Positions 35,113-44,132 of a stretch of 64,000 nucleotides of DNA are shown piece after piece. Each line of letters starts with the position of its first letter. Within the stretch, counting starts at the first letter, position 1. The notes below the pieces were generated by a model. The model made no database searches. It worked only from the letters and a program-made list of their open reading frames with translations, and had not been told where the DNA came from. The translations under genes and the position numbers were made by a program. Source of the DNA: Cohaesibacter sp. ES.047 (lineage in GTDB: Bacteria > Pseudomonadota > Alphaproteobacteria > Rhizobiales > Cohaesibacteraceae); NCBI RefSeq assembly GCF_900215505.1, contig NZ_LT907844.1:3860001-3924000 (forward strand). The letters run 5' to 3'.

Positions 35113-37570
35113 AGCCCAACCCCTTCAGGAACCCTGCCAGCTTTTCAGTGGCCTTGGACCTCTTGTCCTCGATTTCCATCAAAGTCTCGTGATATTTGTC
35201 CCACCAAGTCTCGAATGACGCAACGATCCGGCTGCGTTGTGCAACAATGTAGCGGCAGAGGATCTTCTCTATGTCATCATGCAGGATAGTCAGCAGCAGA
35301 TCAGAGGCGGCCTCAGGCGAAAGCCCGTCGACGTCCCGGTTGAGGGTCTCGGAAAACGCATCTTGCCGGGATTTGAGAGATTTCTTGACCTTCCTCAGCT
35401 CTGCCTTCCATTTCTTGATCTGAGTCTCATCCACGGGCTCGGCATCGTCATTCTCTTCCTCGTCCTCTTCGGGCGTGGAGGTTGCGGCCTTGATCTCGGC
35501 ATCAAGCTCGGCCTTGCGGGCCTCGAGCTCGGTCAGCTCCCGCACGAAATCGGCCATCAGGAAAGAGACAAGCTTGTGGTCCAGCGGGTTTTCCTTGCTA
35601 CTCTTGTCGTCAAGGGCGGTGACAATGGATGTACGCCAGGCATCGATCACGCCTTTGGATTCGCGCGCCATGAGCGTGAGAAAGTCGAAATGGGACTGCT
35701 CCCAGAACTGGGCGATGATACCGCGCACGGTGAACGGATCCAGCATTTTCAACTTTTCAAGCGTGGTCGAAAAGCTATTGAGCAGAGTACTGCGCAAGCC
35801 GATGAGTGCCTCGGCATCCTCTGTTCCGGCAAGGGCTGTGATGTCATCCGAATGGTCACGCCACCAGGCATTGAAGCTTTCAAGGATGGCCGCCTCACGC
35901 GCCTTGAGGCCAGCATTGTCTTCGACCATAGGCTTGATATCGGTTCTTTTGGCGATTTCAGCCCGGAAATCCAGATAGTGCTCATCATGCGGCACGAGCA
36001 GGTCCATCGGATCGAGGTCATGTGAGGTGAAAAGCCCAGCCTTGCTCTCGACTTCGACCTTAGGAACACCACCAACCAGATGCGCCCGAACATCATGTGG
36101 CTCCGGCGGCGGAGCGTTGTCGGCATAGCGGCGGATATTGAGGTTCCAGTCATTGTTTTTCAGGGTCTTCACGTCGACAATCGTCGAGAAACCTGGGATT
36201 TCGCGGAATTCCTCGAAGATGGTGACGATCTTCTCGATATGCTCGGGCATGAGATGGTTCTGCGCCCGACCTTCAGCATATTCGCGGTCGGCATTGATGA
36301 ACAGCACCTTGCCCTGACGATCCTTCGGCTTGCCGGAGACGCGATTGGCACCATTGGAGACATTCTGGCGCAACACGATCACACAGGTGGGAATGCTGGT
36401 TCCATAGAAAAGCTGCGGACCAAGGCCGATAACAGCCTCGATCATGTCCTTCTCGATGATCTGCTGCCGAATCCGGCCTTCGTCACCCCCTCTAAAGAGA
36501 ACGCCGTGAGGCATGACCGTGGCGACCATACCGCCGTCGCGCGTAACCGCCAGCATATGCTGGAGGAACATGAGGTCGGCCTTTTTGGAACCCAAGGGAA
36601 CCTGATGGAAGAAACGTTCGGGGAATTGCGGCTTCCAGACGAATTCACCTTTTGTGTTTTTGTCTTTCGATCCCCAATTGATCGAGAAAGGCGGATTGGT
36701 GAGGATCCGGTCGAACCGTCGCAGCTCGCCGTTCTCAACATGCTGTGGGGCTGCCAGGGTATCGTCATTGCGCAGATCTGCGCTATTGATGTCATGCAAC
36801 AGCATGTTCATCTTGGCAATGGACCAGACTGTGCCCGCATTCTCCTGGCCGAAGAGGTTGGCCTTGCGGCCGTCCTGGCCATGTCGATCGATATAGTCCT
36901 TGGCCTCGATCAGCATACCGCCCGACCCGCAGCAGGGATCATAGATATCATGTTCTAGGGCAGGCTTCAGGAGCCGGACCATCATCCGGACAACTGAGCG
37001 CGGCGTGTAGAATTCACCGCCTTTTTTCCCTGCTGAATCAGCGAATTGAGAGATCAGATACTCATAGGCTGCACCAAGAAGATCAGGAAACTCAAAGTCA
37101 GCGTTTCGGAGGCGGATCATTCCAAAATGGGTGATCAATTGACGCAATTTCTGGTCACTGATCTTGCTTTGGCCGACCTTACGGTTAAAGTCGATATGTT
37201 CCAGCACACCTTCCAGCGCGATATTGTTTTCTTCAATGCCGCCAAGTGCCTTGTTGAGCTTGTCGCCGATATTCTCATGGGCTTCATCAACGAGATAAGA
37301 GAAGCGGGAGTGAGGGGGCACCCAGAATGTCCCACTCTTGCCGTACCACACCTTGTTCTCTGCATCTTCTGCGGCCTGTTCGGGCGAAGCTCCACTTGCA
37401 ATCCGTTTCTGGATGACGGCTTCACGAGCCTGCTCAAACACGTCTGAACAGCGCTTCAAGAAAAGCATGCCGAAAATGTATTCCTTGAACTCGGATGCAT
37501 CCATCTTACCGCGGAGAATGTCTGCAGCACTGAAAAGGTGTCGCTCAAGCTGAGCAAGCGTCAAAGGCAT
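35102..37570 (-). CDS. hsdM: type I DNA methyltransferase, M subunit, with long C-terminal extension
   Basis: This 822-residue HsdM is longer than the roughly 500-residue classical subunit. The N-terminal helical bundle (1-150) precedes the N6-adenine methyltransferase domain, with SAM motif DPCCGSGG (211-218) and catalytic NPPF (292-295). After about residue 480 a large acidic, coiled-coil region (including a run of Glu/Asp near 715) replaces the usual short tail. It is the first gene of hsdM-hsdS-hsdR-ygjP. It methylates adenines in the HsdS-defined site, protecting the host. The extended C-terminus is known in a subgroup of type I systems and its role is unclear. Confidence 0.94.
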   Translation of the reverse strand: MPLTLAQLERHLFSAADILRGKMDASEFKEYIFGMLFLKRCSDVFEQAREAVIQKRIASGASPEQAAEDAENKVWYGKSGTFWVPPHSRFSYLVDEAHENIGDKLNKALGGIEENNIALEGVLEHIDFNRKVGQSKISDQKLRQLITHFGMIRLRNADFEFPDLLGAAYEYLISQFADSAGKKGGEFYTPRSVVRMMVRLLKPALEHDIYDPCCGSGGMLIEAKDYIDRHGQDGRKANLFGQENAGTVWSIAKMNMLLHDINSADLRNDDTLAAPQHVENGELRRFDRILTNPPFSINWGSKDKNTKGEFVWKPQFPERFFHQVPLGSKKADLMFLQHMLAVTRDGGMVATVMPHGVLFRGGDEGRIRQQIIEKDMIEAVIGLGPQLFYGTSIPTCVIVLRQNVSNGANRVSGKPKDRQGKVLFINADREYAEGRAQNHLMPEHIEKIVTIFEEFREIPGFSTIVDVKTLKNNDWNLNIRRYADNAPPPEPHDVRAHLVGGVPKVEVESKAGLFTSHDLDPMDLLVPHDEHYLDFRAEIAKRTDIKPMVEDNAGLKAREAAILESFNAWWRDHSDDITALAGTEDAEALIGLRSTLLNSFSTTLEKLKMLDPFTVRGIIAQFWEQSHFDFLTLMARESKGVIDAWRTSIVTALDDKSSKENPLDHKLVSFLMADFVRELTELEARKAELDAEIKAATSTPEEDEEENDDAEPVDETQIKKWKAELRKVKKSLKSRQDAFSETLNRDVDGLSPEAASDLLLTILHDDIEKILCRYIVAQRSRIVASFETWWDKYHETLMEIEDKRSKATEKLAGFLKGLGYVV

Positions 37571-37904
37571 ATTGTTATTCTCGTCTTGTTTGACTGCGTC
37601 CGATAGTGGACCAGTATTGTTTCAGAACGCAGCGATTATAATAATCAGATCTATACGCCTTGCGTCGGCGGTTGCAAGTGTCAATAATATTTAGTGAAAT
37701 AAGCCATCTAGCACCTAAAACACTCACTCCAGAAGCCATTCGATCTCTACCTCGAAGGCATCCCGGATTCTGGTAGGTATGTCTTGAGCCACGCTTCCAA
37801 CAGTCCTGTAGACATTACAACGTTAACTCGTTCGCCACTATCCGCGAAACTAGAGGTTCTTGGGCTACTTCGGCCAGGATTTCATCGCTGTTTGCAGCCC
37901 ACGT
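37571..37904. other. 334-bp region upstream of hsdM
   Basis: No gene recognised. It is A/T-rich and presumably holds the hsd operon promoter. Confidence 0.35.
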
Positions 37905-38357
37905 TTAGAGCACCTGTTCTATTAGATTAAATTCCATATGATCCCGCGCAACCATGAAACTCTCCTTCCACGCCTTTGGAGACATGTTTGAGGGTGGATT
38001 GAATTGGAAGAAGTAACCCACCACCAGCATGCGGCAGGTTTCATCGACCGCTGTCATATAGTTGAGATTGGGTAATTGATCGCCATCCTCGTCGGGCTCA
38101 CTCATGAAATCATTTCTGGTCAATCTTGTCCCCGTGATAGCTTCAAAAGCGAGGAGCAGCTCATCGAACTGCTTCATGCAATCATCGGACAAATCGGAGT
38201 CGAATTTATAGTAACCCGAGATTTCACCACCACTAGCTCTTGTCTCAGCGATCACCTTGGCAACTTCATCAGACGCCAGTTCTCGACATCTGAATGATCC
38301 ACTACCTAAATTCTTCACGCTGATGTCATGGCCCATAGAGATAAACAGGTCTGTCAC
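37905..38357 (-). CDS. unknown acidic protein between hsdM and integrase
   Basis: 150 residues from the GTG at 38357, which has GGAG eight bases upstream; the open frame reaches 38414. The protein is acidic, with SDDCMKQFDELLLAFEAITG and a C-terminal MTAVDETCRMLVVGYFFQFN. I do not recognise it. A/T-rich coding and isolation from neighbours suggest a recently acquired passenger gene. Antitoxin-, immunity- or anti-defence-like roles are possible but have no motif support. Confidence 0.55.
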   Translation of the reverse strand: MTDLFISMGHDISVKNLGSGSFRCRELASDEVAKVIAETRASGGEISGYYKFDSDLSDDCMKQFDELLLAFEAITGTRLTRNDFMSEPDEDGDQLPNLNYMTAVDETCRMLVVGYFFQFNPPSNMSPKAWKESFMVARDHMEFNLIEQVL

Positions 38358-38645
38358 AATACATTCTCCATTTTCTGCCGTCTCTGATTGCTGATTTACC
38401 CATGAAGGCAGCAATCAGGGGCGGCAGAGGCTTCGAACTCAGACCAGAAGCGCGAAATCCAACGAATTCACTATATTCATCAAACAAAAATCACCACAAA
38501 ATTAGTCATATAATAAAATTTCACATCAAATGAAACAATATTTATTTCGCAAACGAAACGATACACATCGCAAAGCTCCAATCTGCGCGTCCAGTTGCCG
38601 CAATCACAGCAACTATTTCCAAACCTGGATAAAAGCCGAAACTTG

Positions 38646-40226
38646 CTAAACCACATTGACGTCGAAGGGCAGGGCGGCCTTCTCCATCCAGCATGCCATC
38701 TCCTGCAGTTTGTCATCGAAATCAGGATCGTCGGGAAAAGCACCATATCTGCCATGAATATCATCTGCATGCCCCGTGATGTGGCGCTGAATATGCTCAG
38801 GCACCGCATTTTGGCGCAACCGTTCAGTATACTCATGTCGCAGGGAATATACTGTGGTTTTCTCGGTGCGAAGGCCGTTGCCCAAGAGAAACTTATTGGC
38901 GGCCGAACTGAAGGCATTTGACTTGTCGTAATAGCGCAGGAAGCCTTCAGGGTGCCTTTTGATCGATTCCAAAGCAATACTGACCAACGGTACTGCTCTG
39001 ACCCTGCTATTGGTTTTAACTATATTTCTAAGCTCGCCTTGCAACGTCGGGGCTATCAGGATGTGAGGAATAGGATGATCGAGGCAGATTTTCTCGGCCG
39101 TCAGATGAAGGAGCTCCTGGGGTCCGCAGCCGGTCTCGACGATTGTATACAAAATTCGCCGTGCCTGTTCGTTGGTTCCGGTCAATCCGACTCCCTGCAG
39201 CCATTTATCCCGTATTGTTGCGGTTGAAAATGTTACGCGCGTTTCGGTAGAATCTCGTGGCGAAGTCTTTTGCGGAGCCGGAAATTGCTTCTTCAGGCCT
39301 GCGAAGGGGTTTTCTTTCCGTTGGCCATACTTGTTCAACCAGTTATGCTCATCCGCATAACACTGCCATATATAGGAAAGGTCCTGCAGCTCTTTGAGCG
39401 CGCCGGAACGGGTGAGTGGCCTTGCTCCCTCCACAGGTCTATGGATCAAATTGAGCCAGTGATCCTTGAACAGAATGGCCTGATGGCGTGTTATGCTCTT
39501 CAACGGCACATCGCCCACCAGTTCTATGAATCTTACCACAGCGCGCTTTTTGGGGTTCTTGTGGTTCTTCTTCTGCGCTTTCGACATCCCCTCCATCTTG
39601 GCTACCGCAAACTTTTCAAAGAAATCCTCAAGTGCTTCGGATAGCTTTAGATTCTCGTCGTCTGACTGACTGTAGTCTCCCATGGAAGCCCGAACAAACT
39701 GAGATGGGTCGTCAAAATTTATGGCAACGGAACCAACCTTCTGCGCATTATGCATGATCCCGCGATACATATCCGCGATATCGGCAGGCAAAGTATCAAG
39801 CCAGGAATCGAATCTGCTCAGCTGGCCATCAGCTGGCCCTGCAAAAATTTCTTTCAGCTCTTCTTGATAATGTTCATGCAAGGTAGCGCCAGCTTTGCCA
39901 TTTGGCAGGCTGGGAAGCTTCATCGGCACCCTTTCTGTACCAAAGAGCTGCATGAGGTCATTGCTTGCCACAGCGAGGTCTGTGGCGCTTTGAAAGGGCT
40001 TTCCGGTCACGCGCAACGATCGCCAAAAACGTTCGTCCGCATCGGCGAGAACGTCTCGGCGAGACATGGCGATATCCGCATTCTTTGTCTTAAGCGATTT
40101 CTGGATAGGGTTGGGCCTGTCGTCGAGACCACGGACATCTTTGGGAATAGATCGGGTATAATAGAACACGCCACGATTTTTGGTGATGTATTTTGTTTCT
40201 CGCATGCTGCCCATGGCAGAATCCAT
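38646..40226 (-). CDS. int: tyrosine-type site-specific integrase, first catalytic Arg replaced by Gly
   Basis: About 526 residues. The frame is open to 40283, but its first 19 codons are the CTATTGC repeats read as protein, so the real start is one of the ATGs at 40226, 40214 (GGGATGGA upstream) or 40205. The N-terminus (KYITKNRGVFYYTRSIPKDVRG) is typical of alphaproteobacterial island integrases. Catalytic residues, numbered on the 545-codon frame, are R482 (YSLRHEY), H505 (ITGHAD) and Y513 (GRYGA). The position of the first Arg, normally TGxRxxEL, reads TGCGPQEL with codon GGA at 39125-39123. It adjoins the tRNA-Asn that served as target. Activity is therefore doubtful. Confidence 0.9.
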   Translation of the reverse strand: MDSAMGSMRETKYITKNRGVFYYTRSIPKDVRGLDDRPNPIQKSLKTKNADIAMSRRDVLADADERFWRSLRVTGKPFQSATDLAVASNDLMQLFGTERVPMKLPSLPNGKAGATLHEHYQEELKEIFAGPADGQLSRFDSWLDTLPADIADMYRGIMHNAQKVGSVAINFDDPSQFVRASMGDYSQSDDENLKLSEALEDFFEKFAVAKMEGMSKAQKKNHKNPKKRAVVRFIELVGDVPLKSITRHQAILFKDHWLNLIHRPVEGARPLTRSGALKELQDLSYIWQCYADEHNWLNKYGQRKENPFAGLKKQFPAPQKTSPRDSTETRVTFSTATIRDKWLQGVGLTGTNEQARRILYTIVETGCGPQELLHLTAEKICLDHPIPHILIAPTLQGELRNIVKTNSRVRAVPLVSIALESIKRHPEGFLRYYDKSNAFSSAANKFLLGNGLRTEKTTVYSLRHEYTERLRQNAVPEHIQRHITGHADDIHGRYGAFPDDPDFDDKLQEMACWMEKAALPFDVNVV

Positions 40227-40234
40227 CCCATTTT

Positions 40235-40268
40235 CTATTGCATTCCTATTGCATTTTCTATTGCAATA
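40235..40268. repeat. right triple CTATTGC repeat, putative integrase arm sites
   Basis: Direct copies start at 40235, 40246 and 40258, with the same spacing and orientation as the left set at 23207. They overlap the likely leader of the integrase gene, so integrase binding could also repress its own transcription. Confidence 0.7.
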
Positions 40269-40304
40269 GTCCTTGCGATTCAATGAAGATGGCTGATTTC
40301 TGCG

Positions 40305-40340
40305 AAAAAGGGCCTCCTGAAATCAATCAGAAGGCCCTAA
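40305..40340 (-). terminator. terminator of tRNA-Asn supplied by the element
   Basis: On the minus strand, AGGGCCTTCTGAtt...TCAGGAGGCCCT is followed by TTTTT. It lies directly downstream of the tRNA CCA end. Confidence 0.8.
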
Positions 40341-40367
40341 TATGGCTCCCCAGGCCGGACTCGAACC
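40305..40367. repeat. right attachment-site repeat
   Basis: Partner of 23090-23152 (58 of 63 positions identical). It covers the last 25 nt of tRNA-Asn and its terminator. Beyond 40367 the two borders diverge. Confidence 0.9.
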
Positions 40368-40418
40368 AGCGACCCAGCGATTAACAGTCGCTTGCTCTAC
40401 CAACTGAGCTACTGGGGA
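40343..40418 (-). tRNA. tRNA-Asn (anticodon GTT)
   Basis: This 76-nt cloverleaf on the minus strand has acceptor stem TCCCCAG / CTGGGGA, discriminator G and encoded CCA. The anticodon loop is CTGTTAA and the T arm contains GGTTCGAGTCC. It is the integration target of the element on its left, and its 3' end is intact because the element restores it. Confidence 0.97.
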
Positions 40419-40704
40419 AAACTTTTGCCGCGAAGCGTCTTGCGCGCCTCAACGTTGGTGTGGTGGTTTCTAATCGAGCTTTGCCCGATTGCCAAGCCCC
40501 TTTTTTGAACTTTATCGCATCTCTTGTGGAAGAATAGACCGGGCTGACAGGTTTGTCACCTGTTTGTGAAAGAGCAGCATTCCAAGAAGGCGGTATATCT
40601 CGCTAAAAAGTGTATTTTCCGCACATTTCCATGCTAACTGCTTTGCATCTCGTGCCATAAAGGCATGTCACCAGCCTGACACCAAGCCAAAGACGCCCCG
40701 CCCG

Positions 40705-41037
40705 ATGATCAAACCAAAGCGAGAGATTCAGATTGCCCGCTGGAGGATTCCGATACCCGGAACGCCGCTCGCACGCAAATCACTCGGAAGCGCGTTGATT
40801 GTAGGGGGAATCCTTGGGTTTTTGCCGGTGCTGGGCTTCTGGATGATTCCCTTGGGTCTGATGGTCCTTTCGATCGATTTGCCTTACTTGCGCAAATATC
40901 GCAGAAAGTGGGATGTGAAGCTTGAAAAGCGCCGCCGCTCGCAAGTACCGGATGGCCCGGACGCCCCGGATGAAGAAGCGAGCGCCAGACAAGCGCCCAA
41001 GGACCCTTCATCCCGCAAGGATATATCAGACCAATGA
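40705..41037 (+). CDS. small PGPGW-type membrane protein
   Basis: This 110-residue protein has two hydrophobic helices (about residues 27-45 and 47-60) around GFLPVLGFWMIPLGLMVLS. They are flanked by IPIPGTPLARKSLG and a basic, charged C-terminal tail (YLRKYRRKWDVKLEKRRR), resembling the putative transmembrane PGPGW family. The function is unknown. Its stop overlaps the cobP start by 4 bp (ATGA), so it is translationally coupled to cobalamin genes, although no functional link is known. Confidence 0.7.
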   Translation: MIKPKREIQIARWRIPIPGTPLARKSLGSALIVGGILGFLPVLGFWMIPLGLMVLSIDLPYLRKYRRKWDVKLEKRRRSQVPDGPDAPDEEASARQAPKDPSSRKDISDQ

Positions 41038-41588
41038 CAGCTCAGGACATAAGAACCACGCTGATTCTTGGTGGCGCCAAATCCGGCAAGAGCGCCTTTG
41101 CAGAGTCTCTCTGCACACAAAGCCCCTATGAATTGCTCTATGTGGCAACATCTCCCAGATTTGAACACGATGAAGAGATGGCCGAGCGAATCCGGCAACA
41201 CGAGCTCCGACGCGGTCCCCGTTGGCAATGCGTCGAAGAAGAAATCATGCTTGCTGACGTCCTCACACAAGCCTGTCACCCCGGACAGGTCATCCTGATC
41301 GATTGCATGACCATGTGGCTGAACAATCTCCTTTTTCACGGCCACCCGTTGGAGGACCATGTGGAAAGCCTCTGTCAGGCGCTCTTGGCGTGCGAGGCAC
41401 ACATTCTGCTCATTTCCAACGAAGTGGGGCAGGGGATCGTGCCGGTGACAGCAGACGGGCGCGCCTTTCGGGACCTTCAGGGCAGCCTCAACCAGAAGCT
41501 TGCCAGAACCTGCGACCGCGTCATTGAGATCCGGGCCGGACTGCCTCTTTTGCTCAAACCGTCACCCACCCCACAGATAAGCCTCTAA
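41034..41588 (+). CDS. cobP: bifunctional adenosylcobinamide kinase / adenosylcobinamide-phosphate guanylyltransferase
   Basis: This 184-residue CobU/CobP protein has the P-loop GGAKSGKS (13-20) and the family segments IDCMTMWLNNLL and ISNEVGQGIVP. It phosphorylates adenosylcobinamide and then attaches GMP, activating it for nucleotide-loop assembly of vitamin B12. It is followed 39 bp later by cobQ, and the convergent cobC-cobD pair adds two more cobalamin genes, making a small late-pathway cluster. No cobalamin riboswitch was found upstream. Confidence 0.94.
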   Translation: MTAQDIRTTLILGGAKSGKSAFAESLCTQSPYELLYVATSPRFEHDEEMAERIRQHELRRGPRWQCVEEEIMLADVLTQACHPGQVILIDCMTMWLNNLLFHGHPLEDHVESLCQALLACEAHILLISNEVGQGIVPVTADGRAFRDLQGSLNQKLARTCDRVIEIRAGLPLLLKPSPTPQISL

Positions 41589-41627
41589 GGCTAACCGCAC
41601 AGCGCAGACAATCGGAAAGACAGCATC

Positions 41628-43097
41628 ATGACCGCCATCATGTTTCAGGGCACCGGATCGAACGTCGGCAAATCCATGATGGTGGCTGGCCTCTGCCGCC
41701 ATTGGAAGAATCAAGGCCTCAAGGTCGCCCCCTTCAAGCCACAGAACATGTCGAACAATGCAGCGGTTACCATGGAAGGCGGCGAGATCGGCCGCGCTCA
41801 GGCGCTTCAGGCCCTAGCCTGCGGGCTCGAACCGAGCATCCATATGAATCCGGTTCTTCTAAAACCAGAGAGCAACACGGGAAGCCAGGTGGTGGTGCAG
41901 GGAAAGGCAATCGGCCAGATGAAGGCCCGCGACTACGCAAGCCACAAGAAATCGCTCCTCAGCGCCGTGATGGCCTCGTATGACCATCTCAAGGCAGATG
42001 CCGACATCGTCGTGATTGAGGGTGCTGGCAGCGCCTCGGAGGTCAACCTGAGGGCAGGGGACATTGCCAACATGGGGTTTGCCGAAGCAGCCAAGCTACC
42101 GGTCATTCTCATCGGCGACATCGACCGGGGCGGCGTCATCGCTTCGCTCGTGGGCACACGTCACATTCTGCCCGCCGCAGACCGCGCGCTCGTCCGCGGC
42201 TATGTCATCAACAAGTTTCGCGGTGATCCGACCTTGTTCACATCGGGTCTCGATATCATTACCAGTGAAACAGACTGGCCCTCTTTCGGAGTTCTGCCCT
42301 GGTTCGACCATGCAGCAAAGCTTCCAGCTGAAGACAGCGAAGATCTGTCCCGCGATGCAAAAGGTACTCACGAGGATGGAAGCCTCAAAATCGTCGTGCC
42401 GGTCTTGCCGCGCATCGCCAATTTCGATGACCTAGACGCCCTGCGCTCGGATCCATCCATATCGGTTGAAATGATACGAAGTGGAAGACCGCTTCCGCTC
42501 GACGCTGATCTTGTCATCCTGCCCGGTTCAAAATCCACCATTGCCGATTTCGAAGCCATGAAGCGCGAAGGATGGGATATCGATATCAAGGCCCATGCTC
42601 GGAAGGGTGGTCATGTGCTCGGCCTTTGTGGTGGCTACCAGATGCTCGGCCGATACATTCATGATCCGCAAGGGGTCGAAGGACCTGCAGGCTCAAAATG
42701 CGAAGGCCTCGGCCTGCTCGACATCGAAACCGTGATGGACGGAGAGAAACGCACGGTGCGGATAGAGGGCACCCACATTGAAAGCCAAAGCCCCATGCAT
42801 GGCTATGAGATCCATATCGGGTCGAGTGATGGACCGGATAGCTCCCGACCGCTGTTTGAGATCGAAGGCCAAAGCGAAGGGGCCCGATCCCCCAACGGGC
42901 GCATCATGGGCAGCTACATTCACGGCCTTTTCAATCAGGACACCTTCCGCGGGCAATTCTTCAAGAGTCTGGGCCATCAGACCTCCGCCCATTCCTACGA
43001 TGCGATGGTGGATGAAACATTGGACCTATTGGCCGATCACGTCGCGAACAATCTCGACACGGATGGCCTGCTTGCAATTGCCCAAGGCGGGCTTTGA
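41628..43097 (+). CDS. cobQ: cobyric acid synthase
   Basis: This 489-residue glutamine-dependent amidotransferase amidates four carboxyl groups of adenosylcobyrinic acid a,c-diamide. The N-terminal ATP-binding domain is recognisable by MFQGTGSNVGKS and FKPQNMSNNAAVT. The C-terminal class I glutaminase domain carries the catalytic C334 in LGLCGGYQMLG. Length and motif order match the family. It is second in the cobP-cobQ operon and converges with cobD, whose stop is 27 bp away, with no clear terminator between them. Confidence 0.96.
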   Translation: MTAIMFQGTGSNVGKSMMVAGLCRHWKNQGLKVAPFKPQNMSNNAAVTMEGGEIGRAQALQALACGLEPSIHMNPVLLKPESNTGSQVVVQGKAIGQMKARDYASHKKSLLSAVMASYDHLKADADIVVIEGAGSASEVNLRAGDIANMGFAEAAKLPVILIGDIDRGGVIASLVGTRHILPAADRALVRGYVINKFRGDPTLFTSGLDIITSETDWPSFGVLPWFDHAAKLPAEDSEDLSRDAKGTHEDGSLKIVVPVLPRIANFDDLDALRSDPSISVEMIRSGRPLPLDADLVILPGSKSTIADFEAMKREGWDIDIKAHARKGGHVLGLCGGYQMLGRYIHDPQGVEGPAGSKCEGLGLLDIETVMDGEKRTVRIEGTHIESQSPMHGYEIHIGSSDGPDSSRPLFEIEGQSEGARSPNGRIMGSYIHGLFNQDTFRGQFFKSLGHQTSAHSYDAMVDETLDLLADHVANNLDTDGLLAIAQGGL

Positions 43098-43124
43098 ACG
43101 GGCTTGATGTCTGGAAATTGGTGA

Positions 43125-44132
43125 CTAGAGAAGATTGGAAAAAAGCGCCAAGGCGGCAACGCATCCACCCTCGATCCAGCAGGCAGAATGATAAAGCGAG
43201 AGCGATGCCTCGATCTCCGCAGCTCCGATCTCGCGCTTGCCATCCGGATTGACGAATGGCTCATCCGTCAGTGCGTCACCATAGTAGCGCGGGCCGGAAA
43301 GCGCGATATCAAGCCGCTGTGCCATCGCGGCCTCGGGCCAGCCAGCATTCGGCGAGCGGTGACGGGGCGCATCTGCCAGAATGCCCTGCCACAGTTGAGA
43401 AACAGCCTTTGAGCGCATAGACGCTTCGGAGCGGAAAGGCGCGAATAGCAACAGCGCCATGGTCAATCGCGCCGGAACCAGATTGAGCAGATCGTCAAAC
43501 CGGGCTGCCGCCCAGCCAAAGGCCTCATATCGCTCGGTCCTGTGACCGATCATGCTGTCAGCGGTATTGACGAACTTGTAGATGATGAGGCCGGGCAGCC
43601 CGAAAAGACAAAACCAGAAAACGGGAGCAACGATGCCATCGGAGAAATTCTCCGCAAGGCTCTCAATCGCCGCTCGAGCAATACCCGGCTCGTCCAGCTT
43701 TTTTGGATCCCTGCCGACAATCATCGAAACAGCCTGCCGTCCACCCGCGATATCGTGAAGGGCGAGCGGATCCTGCACCGCCTGAACATGATCATAAAGG
43801 CTACGCTGGGCCACAAGAACCGATCCGGCAACACCGATTACCAGATATCCGACCCAGCCAGCCATCAAAAGCACGGCTTCGATCAACCATGCAGCAAGAC
43901 CAAGGCACACAATGCCCAGCGCCAGGCCAACAAAACCTGAAAGACGACGGGAGGAGGATGAGATATGTTTATTGGGATCATTAAAGCAATGATCCCAGAT
44001 ATCGATCAGCTTGCCGAACCATACAACAGGATGCGGCACCTTGCGCCAGACCCACTCGGGCTCGCCAAACAGAGCATCAACCAGCAAAGCAATGACAACG
44101 GCAAAAAGAAGACCGCCACCGGAGAGGATCAC
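43125..44132 (-). CDS. cobD: adenosylcobinamide-phosphate synthase (CobD/CbiB)
   Basis: This 335-residue integral membrane protein starts LLVDALFGEPEWVWRKVPHP and has several hydrophobic segments. The family motifs AIESLAENFSDGIVAPVFW and NTADSMIGHRTERYEAFGWAAARFDD are both present. It joins the aminopropanol side chain to cobyric acid. The GTG start overlaps the cobC stop by 4 bp, indicating coupling with the enzyme that makes its aminopropanol-phosphate substrate. Confidence 0.95.
   Translation of the reverse strand: MILSGGGLLFAVVIALLVDALFGEPEWVWRKVPHPVVWFGKLIDIWDHCFNDPNKHISSSSRRLSGFVGLALGIVCLGLAAWLIEAVLLMAGWVGYLVIGVAGSVLVAQRSLYDHVQAVQDPLALHDIAGGRQAVSMIVGRDPKKLDEPGIARAAIESLAENFSDGIVAPVFWFCLFGLPGLIIYKFVNTADSMIGHRTERYEAFGWAAARFDDLLNLVPARLTMALLLFAPFRSEASMRSKAVSQLWQGILADAPRHRSPNAGWPEAAMAQRLDIALSGPRYYGDALTDEPFVNPDGKREIGAAEIEASLSLYHSACWIEGGCVAALALFSNLL

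Larger units (their letters stand above)
23128..40367. mobile_element. integrative mobilizable element in tRNA-Asn (about 17.2 kb)
   Basis: The element is bounded by the 63-bp att repeats and encodes a tyrosine integrase beside the intact tRNA-Asn. It also has a MobQ-like relaxase with an RSF1010-type oriT, a Fic protein, a type I restriction-modification set with a YgjP-like metallopeptidase, and four small unknown genes. All mobility and restriction genes point leftward; only fic points rightward. No type IV secretion, replication or phage structural genes are visible, hence mobilizable rather than conjugative. Parts (23.2-25.3, 37.6-38.6 kb and the two specificity domains of hsdS) look richer in A/T than the host genes. 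Integrity is questionable because the integrase lacks the first catalytic arginine. Confidence 0.9.

Noticed and set aside
23128-40367. Prophage or fully conjugative element
   Set aside because: There are no capsid, tail, lysis or terminase genes and no VirB/Tra components. Only integrase, relaxase and oriT support mobility.
40419-40704. Possible cobalamin riboswitch upstream of the cobP-cobQ unit
   Set aside because: No recognisable B12-box or its usual flanking helices. Only a short ACAGGT/ACCTGT stem at 40547-40563 without a T-tract.
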